The notes: a model not told the origin generated them from the sequence alone. 64,000 nt of DNA from Embiotoca jacksoni (GCA_022577435.1 JAKOON010000013.1:1659501-1723500), one strand, 5' to 3'. Shown: positions 11,567-22,601, counted from the stretch's first letter. Numbers and translations are program-made.

Positions 11567-12103
11567 AAATAGATAATTAATTACATTAAACATTCCTTCC
11601 AGGATTACGTGGAGTTTTAGTGATTGTTGCGATCAAAACTGCTTGAATGTTGTGGCAGCTTTTATGACTTTTTATGGAGAAATTGTGTGAACTTGCAAGC
11701 TCCCACAACATCGCTAGAATATATATTAATTATTATGATCACAATCTTGCAATCTTCTGGCGGAACTGATTAAATAAATACTCGCTGTGTTTTCTGGTTT
11801 TCAGGACTGTCGGTGGTTCGTCTCAAACAATGTTAACAAAGAGAAACCAGACTTGAAAATGTCAGTTTCTATTTGATATAGAGTCAGAAAATCTGTATAT
11901 ATGGCAGCTGGGTTTCAGGTAAATAAAATCCATCACTATCTGAGTGATTTTACTTCCTTTTCGTTTGAATTCAGAACCACATGTTTGCAGGTTTCTCCCT
12001 CAGGATATTGCTCCGAGACACACACATACATACAAATGCAAACGATAACCACACGGCAAACACACTCATCTACATACATATCAGATCCGCTGGTGGACGA
12101 AGC

Positions 12104-12104
<1 letters not shown>
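11567..12104. other. AT-rich unique sequence, no gene seen
   Basis: The stretch is AT-rich, and CA-like degenerate units begin near 12018. No gene or recognised repeat was found. Confidence 0.35.

Positions 12105-12165
<61 letters not shown>
12105..12165. repeat. (CA)n microsatellite, pure
   Basis: An uninterrupted CA run of about 60 bases lies between GGACGAAG and AGCTGCTG. It accounts for every long frame in this interval. Confidence 0.99.
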
Positions 12166-12166
<1 letters not shown>

Positions 12167-13599
12167 GCTGCTGTCTGAAGAGACATTAACTTGCTTCTCT
12201 TGACTCGCAGAGCAGCAGAAACAAATGAAGGATGGAATTCAATAAGGAATAAAAGCAATACTGACAGGTAATGCCCCCACCACACTTCACAGCCATTTGT
12301 CAATAAAGAAGCAATTACTAAAATGTAGCAGCCATCTGTATGCTGCCTGGGGATTGGGTAGGGGGAGGATATGTATAGATTTGTTGTGTATGTCAAAGAG
12401 AAAACACACACATTCACATAAATGAACATCAAAGAAAGCAAACACATCTATATGCAGAAAGATGCCAATAAAAAGACGGGCAGGAAAACAAATAAATCAT
12501 GCAAATAAAGCTTAAAGCTTTGTTAACATAAACTACAGCCATACACAAACACCAGGGAATTTTGTCTCAGGGTGAGAAATCTACTTAACAAATTAAATCT
12601 GTAAAGACTGATCAATAAATAGCTATGTCGTTGAACAAGAAGGAAAGAAACAGCGAACTAAAAACGAATGAACGGAGAAAAAAAAAAAAAAAAGACGGAA
12701 AGAAAGAACTAAAAAGGAAAGAAATAAAGAAAAAAGAAATAAAGCTAATCGAAAGAAAGAATGAAATCTGATCTTTTCTCAAAATGTAAAAAGGAGAAGA
12801 ATTTCTAGAGCACCTTTGGATGTATAGACGTGTTTTTACTTCTAAAAGTCCTTCTCCAAGTGTGTTCTTGAGTTCATGACAGCATCAACAACAACACAAA
12901 TAGGTCACCCATCAAACAAAGCAATTTCCAGCCAATTACGAGAGTCAAGCAGAAATCAAAACTCATTTGGACTCCCGATTGTACAGAGCTGTTGCACCAC
13001 TCTTTCTCCTGTTTACCGGCTGACAGCTTCTTTTTTTTTTTTTTTTTTTTACATTATTCTCATTAAAGCCGCTCACCGTTCTGCGTGAACGACTCAGGAC
13101 AGCAGCTATTTCAGAGAGCCTGGACCTGACACAGCTGCCACTGGAGCTTTATTTTTCTTTCTTTTTTTTTTTGCCTCCTTACATCGACATAAACTGAATC
13201 TCATGATGCCTGTTTACTTGTTTCATATAGCACATCATGGCTACATCAGTCACTGTCTTGAGGAATGATTTCTCCTCACAAACAGGATAAAAAAATAAAT
13301 AAAAAAAAAAGAAGCCCCCTAAAGCCTGTTGTGACAGAAATGTTGCCAGGCTGCATTACAGGACTGTCTGGAGTAATAATCCACTCCTCTGGGGAGCCGC
13401 AAAACTTCAGTGGCCATTTGGAAAGTAGCTTTAATTCTGGTGTTGCATTACTTTAAAGTCACGATGAGACAGAAGGTAAGAGCATCTTTACATTCTGTCT
13501 TGTGAAATATTTTTGAGTAAAATGGAATATATGGATGGAGTTAAGTTTCAAAATCAAGAGGGTGTTGATATAGACTGACAACACAGCTGCAAATCATTG
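12166..13599. other. A-rich and T-rich unique sequence, no gene seen
   Basis: Low-complexity A/G sequence (GAAA-type) occupies about 12640-12765. A long T-run lies at about 13030-13050 and another at about 13160-13172. No supported gene was found. Confidence 0.45.
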
Positions 13600-14105
13600 T
13601 GGACTTCTATTCAAACCTCCTTTACTGGTGTTGAAAGCACCATCTTGCTAGTTTGGAGCAGGAAGTGACCATATTTGGACGAGCTGGGGAGGAGCAAACG
13701 GTGGATCTGACTCGATCTGATTGGAAACCTGACGATACTACGTCCTGCCCACCGATAGCTGTAACCTGACTGCACCACAGACATGCCAATCAAATATGCA
13801 CGCGCCCCCAAAAATACGGCTTTTTGAGGATTATTTTCTAATTAATGACGAGATTATTTTCAGATGCACCTCCAGGAAACAAATAAGAAGGAGTGACTTT
13901 AACTAACAACACTGAAATAAGTCATGCAGAAATTGTATTGACTGAGAATTTGATGAGAGAAGTTGAATGGGAGTCTATGGAGCCTGAGGCCTTTTGGAGC
14001 CGACCTCTAGTGGCACTCGGTGGTATTGCAGCTTAAGACACTTCTGGATCGGAACCATTTTTCAGACTTGGAAGCTACAAACACTTTTGTATACAGTCAA
14101 TGGTT
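13600..14105 (+). repeat. Interspersed repeat, family A, longer copy
   Basis: The part from 13960 to 14105 matches the inverted copy at 8100-8283. The upstream part (GCAGGAAGTGACCATATTTG at 13659, ATCAAATATGCACGCGCC, AAAATACGGCTTTTTGAGG) matches what I recall of the same fish repeat, so this copy extends to about 500 bp. No long frame is present, so it looks non-autonomous. The two copies lie in opposite orientation about 5.5 kb apart. Confidence 0.8.
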
Positions 14106-15063
14106 GGAAGATGAAGAGGAGGAAGATGGGGGGAGAAACAAATATATTAGAGCACGTCCATGTCTTTGGACTGTGGGAGGAAACTGGAGCACCCAGAGAA
14201 AACTAGACCTCGATGTCAACTTGGAAATGTACACAAAGTTTGTCACTAAGAACACAAACCGCTGAGCCATGACATCACTCTGCTAGTACAATGAATCACA
14301 AACCAGAAATAAGAGGTTGTTTATATGAGTGAGTTCGCAAAATGTTTAATTTTATTTATTTACACACCTCAGAGTTCAAGATGAGTCATGAAAGATTTTG
14401 GAGCATTTCACAAGGTGTGTTATTAAAATATTTTTTGACGTATGCTTGAGATAAACCAATAAATAATTGAACAATTAACACAAGAACAGACAGACATAAC
14501 TTGGGTGACAACCATGTAAACGTTACACAGTTGATTCTTTTCCTGTCTGACTGAAGGATTTGTATTTTGATGCTATAAAACTGTGTCATGTTTACAAGCA
14601 GAGTGCAAATGAATGATGGCCGTCTGACGGAGATTTTGTTATGTTTCAATCTTCGGGACTTGTCAGATTATTTACTGACCTTTGTGAGAAAGACGAGCCA
14701 ATGAATGTTAGTCATCTTCATCATCTATCTTTGTTTATCAGTGGCATTGAAACAAGGGGACGTTCACATCCACTTGTTTATGTTTTTGTCATGTCAAAAA
14801 CACAAATAATTCCACTTGAAGGCGGCAGTAATAGTGACATCACATGTCCAAATGAAGGACTCTTTCATCCCGGTTTTATCAGATGTTCACTGAAAAACAA
14901 GTACGAAAAAGACAAACGCAAAAATAAGTTTCAAAGGTTACATGAAGATGTTCAGAAAAAAAAATTCGGCTCCAGGGGTTCAATTGATGTGTCACTACAA
15001 GTTCTGCTTCCGGCAACAGGGAATCTGGAAAATTTCTCATCTTTTTCCTTGAGTGACAGATGT

Positions 15064-15065
<2 letters not shown>
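14106..15065. other. Unique sequence with a long open frame, no gene assigned
   Basis: The + strand is open from 14641 into the TG array at 15066 (about 140 codons before the array). The peptide is not recognisable, has no obvious domain, and the frame runs through poly-Cys-Val. I regard it as a chance frame. Confidence 0.3.

Positions 15066-15135
<70 letters not shown>
15066..15135. repeat. (TG)n microsatellite
   Basis: An uninterrupted TG run of about 70 bases, followed by CGTTTGTACATATG. It is the first of three arrays in 410 bases. Confidence 0.99.
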
Positions 15136-15138
<3 letters not shown>

Positions 15139-15264
15139 TTGTACATATGTGGTGGCGGATTGACATGTGTATGTGTGTTTACTGACTGAAGCGTCATTAA
15201 CGGCTGTTATGGGGGCTCTTTGACTGATTGGGTGCAATCAGGCTCACAACAAACACACACACAA

Positions 15265-15266
<2 letters not shown>

Positions 15267-15328
<62 letters not shown>
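15267..15328. repeat. (CA)n microsatellite
   Basis: A pure CA run in the complementary sense to the TG run 130 bases upstream, so the two could pair as a large stem. Confidence 0.99.
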
Positions 15329-15431
15329 CAAACACTGCTTCCATGTGGGTTCTCTTCATGATTAGAGAACAAGACAGCCTCCACCGATTGCTCCTTTCTT
15401 GATGATTACCCCCCTCGAACAGCTTCCGCAG

Positions 15432-15433
<2 letters not shown>

Positions 15434-15471
<38 letters not shown>
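15434..15471. repeat. (CA)n microsatellite
   Basis: A shorter pure CA run, the third array of the cluster. Degenerate CA-rich sequence reappears at 15848-15910. Confidence 0.98.
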
Positions 15472-15474
<3 letters not shown>

Positions 15475-16380
15475 AGGTAAACACTATAGCTCCAGTGTGT
15501 GTTGACCAAAGTTTAACTCTTGCATGGTGGTTTTTTTTTTTCTTTTTTGGTTTATGTTTACGTGCTTCAGACCAAAATTCCCCATAAAAGAACAAATGTT
15601 TGAAGGTCATCATGAAGCTAGCCACAATCTCATTTAGCAGTCCAATGCGATGGGGTTGTGTTTGTGCAGCAGTTCCACTTGTAGATATTGCTGCTCGTTG
15701 TATGCGGGTTGTGTTGCATACCAAAAAGAGTTACGTGTTAGAAACTAGCTACAGGTTTTTGGCAGCGTAACAAACTCCGCAAGCCGGCGTGTCACACGAC
15801 ATTAGCTGCATAGAAAATGACATTTCCCAGGTACACAACATCAGTCTCACACACACACCAGTGCTGTACACTCTGCGAACACAAACACACACATATACAC
15901 ACACACACAATATCCCAAAGACAAAGGCCTTGTGTTCGCTAGTAAAGAGTTGCCAGGTTATGAGGTACAATAAACATGTCAGGCTCACCAGATGGTCAAA
16001 TAAAACAGTTTTACAGCTGCTTTGTTAGTGAGTGTTGACGTGTTTACTTCTCCGGGAGTTTGAAGGTGTATATTTCCCAAACCCAAACTTTTTTCTTCAG
16101 GTGTCTGTTGTGCATACAAGCGTGAAGACGTATGCTGTCTAACCTCTAGTTTTTTAAAAGTAATATGCGCGTGTGGAGCAAGTGGAAATAGTTGGACCGT
16201 GTTGTTTTGTTCTTACGCTTAAGGGATACACGGAAAATATCAACTTCTGATGGGGCTAAAGTGCACACATTGTTGTTGTTTTTTTTTATGTCAATGTCCA
16301 AGTAAATCAAAAAGATACTCGCCAAGTTGTATGCCTTTCATGTGCTTATGACGTTTGCTGTGAACAGTCCGCTCTCAAGC
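15472..16380. other. Unique sequence, no gene seen
   Basis: The stretch contains interrupted CA-like sequence at 15848-15910 and a T-run at about 15532-15547. No gene or recognised repeat family was found. Confidence 0.35.
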
Positions 16381-16784
16381 CAACCTGGTATCACGGCAAA
16401 GCGTGAAATAGACACGCCCATTCCACTGCAGCAAAACGTGAAATAGTCGCGCTTTGGGCTGTCTTGGCGGAAAAGTTACACGTCTCGCCGTAATGGACGA
16501 AACTGAAACCTATTGCACGCTTTGAGTCATGTGATCTACAGGACAATAAGCGTTTTTGCAAAAAGACATGGTTTGGGGTTACTAAATAAGCACACTGTTG
16601 GGGTTAGTGACAGAAAACATAATTTCGGGTTCGGAAACAAAAAACAACTCAAGACAAACGTTATCACCTCCTGACTAATTATTATACGCTTACAAAACGT
16701 GTAACTTTCACGCCCAGGCAGCCCAAAGCGTGGCTATCTCACGTTTTGCTGTTTTGGATGGCCGTGTCTATTTCACTGGGTTGT
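16381..16784. mobile_element. 404-bp non-autonomous element with ~100-bp terminal inverted repeats
   Basis: The left arm runs from CAACCTGGTATCACGGC through GCAAAACGTGAAATAG, CGCTTTGGGCTGTCT and AAAGTTACACGT. Its reverse complement occurs at the right end, with CCCAGTGAAATAGACACGG, GCAAAACGTGAGATAGCCAC and GCTTTGGGCTGCCTGG. The right arm lacks about 13 bases near its tip relative to the left. There is no coding capacity, so this is a MITE-like or foldback element. A partial copy of the same family lies at 58600-58745. The superfamily is not assigned and no clear target-site duplication was seen. Confidence 0.85.
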
Positions 16785-16914
16785 GAGAGCTGAGCTCTGT
16801 TTGCAGTCGTATATTTGCTTTTAAGTATTTCACCCTCCAGCCCTCTGAAAGTGAAAGCCAGGAGCTGTGGGCGTTCATTAACTATACTAAAACGCTGAAA
16901 TTAGTCTGTCACAG

Positions 16915-17530
16915 GGGCAGCAAGAAAGAGGAGAAAATGGTGATGGAGTGATTGAGATAGAGAAGGAGAAAGTTGAAGCAGAAAGAGTGTGATGGAGAAT
17001 AATAATGGTGCAATAAAAATGGTGGTAGATGGGAGAGATAGAGGGGAGGAGGAGGAGGAGAAGGGGAGGAGGAGGTGTGTGAGAGAAAACAGTGATGGTG
17101 AGAGAATTAACTCGTCTATGGAAAGCTGATTTTCTTCCAATCTATCTACCTGCCTAATTCCCTCACTAATAGAGATATAAGTCTGACTCAATCAAAGAGG
17201 AGGAGGAGGGGGCAAAAATGAAGGCGAGGGAAAGTGAGAAAGAGGAGGTAGCGATGAAGGCAAAAAGTGGAGAAGAAAAAGAAGAAGAGGAGATGGAAGG
17301 AGAGGAGAGGAGAGGAGAGGAGAGGAGAGGAGAGGAGAAAAGGAACAAGGTGATGATTGGAAGTCAGTGTTGGCACTTTGGCAAATTCCTTGTCTCTAAG
17401 CACACACACCTGCGGGAGGAGGAGGAGGAGGAGAAGGAGGATGAGGGGGAGGGCAACGATAAAAAGGTGGAGGGATAAACACAGCCACAGGAAGACGAGG
17501 AGGAGGATGAAACAGAGCTAGGGGCAATGA
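16915..17530. repeat. Long purine-rich tract with (GGA)n and (AGGAG)n arrays
   Basis: The + strand is almost entirely A/G over much of 600 bases. It includes GGA runs at 17044-17076, an AGGAG pentamer array of about eight units at 17299-17337, and further GGA runs at 17411-17455. Frames here encode Glu/Lys-rich (+) or Ser/Leu-rich (-) low-complexity peptides and are not genes. Such mirror-like purine tracts can form triplex DNA. Confidence 0.85.
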
Positions 17531-17559
17531 AATGATGAAAATGCGACGATGACGAGACG

Positions 17560-18560
17560 GAGGAGTGGTAATAAACAGCTCTCAGTCACTAACAAATGAC
17601 TCGCTGGCAGCAAAGAGATTAAATCTAACTGATTGACTGAGTACATCAGCAGGAGTACAAACTGTCCCATTGATTTGGCCCTAATCAATATCCCTGAAAG
17701 ACAAGGGATGAGCGAAAACAGCCGTGTGTTGCGTTCGCCTTACACAAAGCAACTCTCCTTAATTCACCCAAAGTAATACATTTGTAATTCATTTAAGGTG
17801 ATAAACGTTTCATTTCGGTTAATTTAGCAACACTGACAGCACTGACAGGCTCCCCATTTAGCGCTATCATTTTAATTAGAATTTGGTCTAATTTTAATTG
17901 TGCTGTTTTGGGTGAATGAGGCTGTACGCTCATCCAAACAGCCTCAATGAACATTGGTAGGGGGTGGAAGAAATGGCATTGATGAAAGACAATGCGTGAT
18001 AAAAATGTGCTGGAAATGATCTGTTCAAGAGACTTTGATTAAATATGAACAGTGGAGCACGGACTCGGAAAGCACATAAAGACCTTTACTGTCATCCGGC
18101 TGGCTGGTATACAAATGACACCCGGCCGCTGGGAACGCGCTCCAACTTTTTCATCCGTTACTGATCTGCATTAATAGTTGTTGTGCAGTTAAGACAGCTG
18201 CTGCAAAACTTTTGGTAATATGAAATGATCGTGGAAATTGTCGTTCACTGCAAAACCGATCAAACATTAATGCTCAGTGGGAGAGAAAAAATAAATACAT
18301 CTTGATTAATATGGGAACAACTGTGAATTCTAATTGGAACCGATGGATGAAATTTGGAGAAAATTCACCAAAGTTTGGAGATAATGCAAATGATATAATT
18401 ATAGCAGGCACTATGAAGACTTAATAAGGCTTGAAAAGATAGATTTTAGCCATAAAAGTGGATCTAAATGGACAACAAGCATTATCATTTTTCAGAGATG
18501 GAGCTAAAAGCGCAATTTTAATCAGGAACTTTATGTCTAATTCTTCCTCGTTTTACTCTC
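17560..18560. other. Candidate conserved non-coding element, homeodomain-motif-rich
   Basis: This unique sequence has many TAAT/ATTA cores: GGTTAATTTAGC, TTTTAATTAGA, TCTAATTTTAATTG and GCATTAATAG. An inverted pair AATTAGA/TCTAATT (17874-17893) and a tandem ACTGACAG (17831-17848) also occur. There is no low-complexity filler and no coding frame. The look is that of a developmental enhancer, but conservation cannot be tested from one genome. Confidence 0.3.
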
Positions 18561-19529
18561 TCCTGCTTCCCTAATCACCTGAACCATGAGCGTCTTGGAT
18601 TAACCAATCAAACTTCACCACAATCTCAATCATTGTTGTCAAACTTTAAATTTGTTCTCCTCACCAACTTTAACTTACGATGACATTATAACAGGGTCTC
18701 ACCGCCAAAGATCCCTCGAGCGTCTCTCTTGTTCTTGAGCTCGTCAATAAAATGTATATCTGTTGACTCAAATCAAGTCTCTCCTGATTGAACTATATTA
18801 AAGAAGAGGACCAACTTTCCCTATTTTCAGTGAGTCCTCATTCTTGACCTTTCCTCTCGTGCGAACATCAGTCCTAAATATAAAAATTTCCCATTCCCCC
18901 CCCCACAAATATTAAAATATAACACCACATTGTCATGGAAACTGGAGTACCTTTATGATAAAAAAAAAAAACAATCCAAGGAGATAACCCTCACTTTAAT
19001 TATCTAGTGTGCTTCTCTTTTGCGCCAACGTCAAGACAAACAATGTAAAGGTTTGACGGAGAAATAGTTCCAGCAGCTTGTTAACAATGTTAATATTGTG
19101 GTGTGTAATTATTAAAACCTTGTTTTGAAAACCTCCATGGTAAACACAGCAGTCGTCGAGTCTGGTATTCGGTAACATTGCATGTATTTACCCCGAGGCC
19201 TCTCACAAATTTAGATAAACTCATTTCTCAATACACTTTTAAATATGGTACAAAAAAACCTGTCAAATGTACATATTGCATTGGTAACCAGACCTGGAGA
19301 ATTTTTACTGCGCCTACTTTTTTTTAATTTTTCATTATAGTCAACATTTCATTTTACTTTTTAATTCTGTGTAACCTGTGTAACCTCCTCCTCTTGCCAT
19401 CGTTGCTTTAATATCGGTCAGATCCGGTGAAACATTTCATTTCCAAGGATGAAGTTTAACTTGAGACTGAAGCACCACAACAGCACTAGCTGGGTCGTTC
19501 CTTTGTCATACAGTAGAGTAGATAAATGG
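18561..19529. other. AT-rich unique sequence, no gene seen
   Basis: The stretch contains a 9-base C-run at 18896-18904 and an A-run at about 18960-18972. No gene or recognised repeat was found. Confidence 0.35.
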
Positions 19530-19534
19530 GCGCG

Positions 19535-19581
<47 letters not shown>
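19530..19581. repeat. Compound (CG)7(CA)n alternating purine-pyrimidine tract
   Basis: A 14-base alternating GC run passes directly into about 38 bases of CA. This gives over 50 bases of strict purine-pyrimidine alternation, a classic Z-DNA-prone sequence. Confidence 0.97.
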
Positions 19582-19583
<2 letters not shown>

Positions 19584-20119
19584 CCTATTGAGCTATCGAG
19601 CAGCTGGCAAACTCACTGACACCAGTTGTGCCTTATCAGTGCTGAGACAGCAAATTCATTTTTTGTCTTTTCGTCGGCCCGCCATCGGAAATCAATTTTT
19701 CGTTCTCATTTTGTACACAGACATGATCAAAGGTGGTTAATAAGGGCATTGTTCAGTCCAATACAGACGAGCGCTGCTACATCCACTCGTTTGATGTTGC
19801 TGAAATCTTTCTTATCTGGTGGGTTTGCAGCATGTTGAAAGGTTGACTACTAATGCTGGATGAAAACCATTGTTGGGCATCTTTCACACGAACAAACCTT
19901 TTGCAAAAAAACGGACAAATTAATATCTGAATCTTATCTGAAGATTCAGATTTTTCACTTTCGAGTTCACTATGCTGCATTTTCCAATTAGAAGTGTCGA
20001 TATACTGTAGTGGATTCGAAATGTTTCACAATGCACCGTAAAAAGAAATGCAAGCAAGCAAGCATCACTGGTTTAAAAAGTTGCTGTGGCTAAAATGATT
20101 CAGTTTGACTGTTATCAGA

Positions 20120-20445
20120 TTATTATTATTATTATTCATAATAATAATAATAATAAAACTTTATTTGTATGGCACTCAAGCTACAACATGCTTCACATAA
20201 AATAAGCCATTAAAACAGAACAACAAGTGAATTCTAACAAGTCTTAACAACACAATGATCATAAAAACAAATTAAAACAGGGTATAAAAGAAATGAGTTG
20301 ACCACTAAAATCAGTATTAAATAGGTGGTAATTATCATACCATCTGCTTCTAATATACATGCTACAGGGGCCAACTAAACCGAATGGAAGGTTCAAGAGG
20401 CTGTTTTCATCAACACAATATGACCAGTGACCGATGTTCACAGAA
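20120..20445. mobile_element. (ATT)n/(AAT)n hairpin followed by a LINE-like tail in reverse orientation
   Basis: Six ATT units are followed by CAT and then about six AAT units (20120-20155), a near-perfect hairpin. AAACTTTATTTGTATGGCAC and TGCTTCACATAAAATAAG follow, which resemble reverse-complemented 3' ends of fish non-LTR elements. The remainder to 20445 is too diverged to classify. Confidence 0.45.
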
Positions 20446-20620
20446 ATGTCTCTTTCTTTGTTCTACTGTACAGAGAAGGACGGATGTTTGAGCAGATGAT
20501 TAGAAAAAGAGGAAAGTTTTGGGTCTGGTAGCAGAGTTCACCTCAGTCTTCTTACTCCCAGCAGCAAGGGGCTAATGGATTAGTTCACTGTGCTGATTTC
20601 TGCAGAAAACTCCCAGAGAG

Positions 20621-20672
20621 TGCGTGTGCGTGTGCGTGTCTTGTTGTTGTGTGTTTGTGTGTGTGTGTGTGT
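20621..20672. repeat. (TGCG/TG)n compound microsatellite
   Basis: GTGCGTGTGCGTGTGCGTGT is followed by TTGTTGTTGTG and a pure GT run of about 17 bases. Confidence 0.85.
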
Positions 20673-21270
20673 AAGTGACAGAGATCTAGATATAGCACCG
20701 TGGAAGAGGCAACACTTTTCTACTTTGTTCCATTATGGCGGAAACACACATGGCCATTTAATAATACATTGCAGTTACCGCCACCTCTATCTTCCGGATA
20801 GAGACAACATGACAAATGACAAAAGGGTTGAAAAGGGATGAAAGGGTCGGCCGGAGAGGAAACCCGTTGCTCCACTCAGAGGAAACTGCTGACACTTCAG
20901 ATTGGCAGATGGACGGAAAGAGGGGACCTTTTACCATCCTTTTTGCGTCCTTATTTAGACGGAGGTTCCTTCGTCCCCTCCGTGCTGTCAAGTCCATTTT
21001 CTTCAAAACATCCAACCAAACGGATTCGAGTGGGAGAACACATTTAATGGATCAAACATCAGGACGTCCAACCTGTTGCACTCTGTGCACTTAAACGGCA
21101 CAATTAACTTCATGCTTTCTGTCTCTCATAGCTTTTGGTTATTGTTTGTGGCCTCTACATACAGTTTCTATGCTTTATTTTGCAGATACTACTGGAGCTG
21201 GTTTGTGATTACTGGCCCCACAAAAAAGTTCATGTTCCTGGATCTCTGGAAAAAAATACGTAACCCGTGT
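20673..21270. other. Unique sequence, no gene seen
   Basis: Three overlapping short frames (about 70-100 codons) lie on both strands at 20758-21094. None is recognisable. The moderate GC content makes the frames longer than average without other coding evidence. Confidence 0.3.
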
Positions 21271-21274
21271 TTAT

Positions 21275-21475
21275 CACATGGGACACATGAACACATGTAT
21301 GGCACATGTGACGTGTCACATATGATAATACGGAAAAAATGTTTGGAAAATCTACATGGGCTTCACACATTACACAATTAAAATGTTCCAAAACAACATT
21401 TTTTAAAGGATAAAATACTTGTTTCACATGCGCCCCATCAAGTGTATGTCACAAATGAGTTTTCACATGTGAAAT
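21275..21475. promoter_or_regulatory. Cluster of CACATG E-box-like motifs with palindromes
   Basis: CACATG occurs at 21275, 21284, 21292, 21303, 21425 and 21464. It forms CACATGTG at 21303 and 21464. TTTCACATGTGAAA (21461-21474) is a perfect 14-base palindrome, and ATGTGAC-GT-GTCACAT (21306-21321) has 7-base arms. It may be a diverged palindromic repeat rather than a regulatory array. Confidence 0.4.
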
Positions 21476-21939
21476 GTAAGGTGTTTTTTTTTAAGAAAAT
21501 ACATTTTGTTATTCTGAAACAAGACCAAATCAGGATAACGTGTATAATTGTAATATCTAGAAAAATGGTGCCTGAAATTTCTCCAAACAACTTTATTCCC
21601 AAATTTGAAACTGTTGGAGAAAATTCCCTGAAATGGCTGATGGTTTGGCCACTTCTTAAAAAAACATAAAAGCCTCTACAACAGTCTAAAGGGAATATAT
21701 CAGCCACAAGTGAAGTTGGGATGAAGTAGAGAAGCTTTTTTCACAAGGACCCTCACAGTTAACCAGAAACAAGAAGTAGGTGATAAACAACTTGTTCAGA
21801 CTGATGGACTGCTACTTGTACTTGTTTGGTTCTTTCGGGTTCCAGTCCTACCAAACGCCAAAGCTGCCAAAGTTCCTCGGCAGTTATTGTTCGAGTAACG
21901 TTTCAAAGTTCGATGTTGCTGCAGAAGAGCTTCAGACTC

Positions 21940-22065
21940 ACCACAGAAGATCTACACAATCAGCACAGTTTGAAGTTCGACACCCAAGATTAGTGTCACC
22001 AATTCAACTGTGAAATATCGTCACGGTCTCCTCCTTCTGTTCCTGAGTTACGGTGTTGAGCAGAT
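21940..22065 (+). repeat. Fragment related to the composite repeat at 11038-11566
   Basis: It contains GATTAGTGTCACCAATTCAA, then TGAAATATCGTCACGGTCTC and CTTCTGTTCCTGAGTTACGG. The equivalent of the latter in the first copy is CACGATCTTCCCTTCTGTTC at 11202-11221. It is diverged and incomplete. Confidence 0.55.
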
Positions 22066-22259
22066 TTCAGGTAAAGTTTCAGTCTAATAAGGACGACACC
22101 CATGAATTCAGCCGGTCCAATGACGCACACTCGTAGCTGAACACACTTCCCGAGTCCAAACAGCACATGTACTGCCCGGTACTTATAGAGGAAAGACATA
22201 ATTCCCCCTGTAATGGGGAGATAGCGTTTTGCCGTCACAGCTCCAAGAGGCAGGACATA

Positions 22260-22601
22260 CATCTATATTTCATCCCGCAGCGATGCACAGCTCAGATACT
22301 TTGTGGAGAGAAAGAGAGGGGACACGCATCCATATTTCATCGGAGCGACACTTGGCTAAAACAAGTGGTAAGTGGTAGGTAAAAAAAAGAAAAGAAAAAA
22401 GGTACAGAGAGAGAAAGGACGCGCATTCATATTTCATCTGGCAGAAAATACACATAGTTAATAAAACAGGAAAACAGTGGAGGACGGGGGACGGCCGGCG
22501 ACCAACTGATAACTCTCGGGAACATCAATAAATAGGCATGAGGGGAAACTTTGAGAGAAGGAGGAGGAGTGAAACAGCGAAGCGGGCATCCATATTTTAT
22601 C
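22260..22601 (+). repeat. Four imperfect copies of a CATCCATATTTCATC motif in a purine-rich context
   Basis: CATCTATATTTCATC (22260), CATCCATATTTCATC (22327), CATTCATATTTCATC (22424) and CATCCATATTTTATC (22587) share 12 or more of 15 positions. Two of them also share the upstream GAGAGAAAG...GGACRCGC. Spacing is 67, 97 and 163 bases. A second motif, ATATAGACRCATC, occurs twice downstream at about 22648 and 22767. This may be an old degenerate tandem repeat or a multi-site regulatory element. Confidence 0.55.

Noticed and set aside
8050..14206. Shared peptide EPTSxGTRWYCSLRHF in two frames
   Set aside because: It derives from the inverted copies of interspersed repeat family A, not from a gene family.
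16901..17478. Glu/Lys-rich + frame and Ser/Leu-rich minus frames
   Set aside because: They are direct translations of a long purine tract with GGA and AGGAG repeats.
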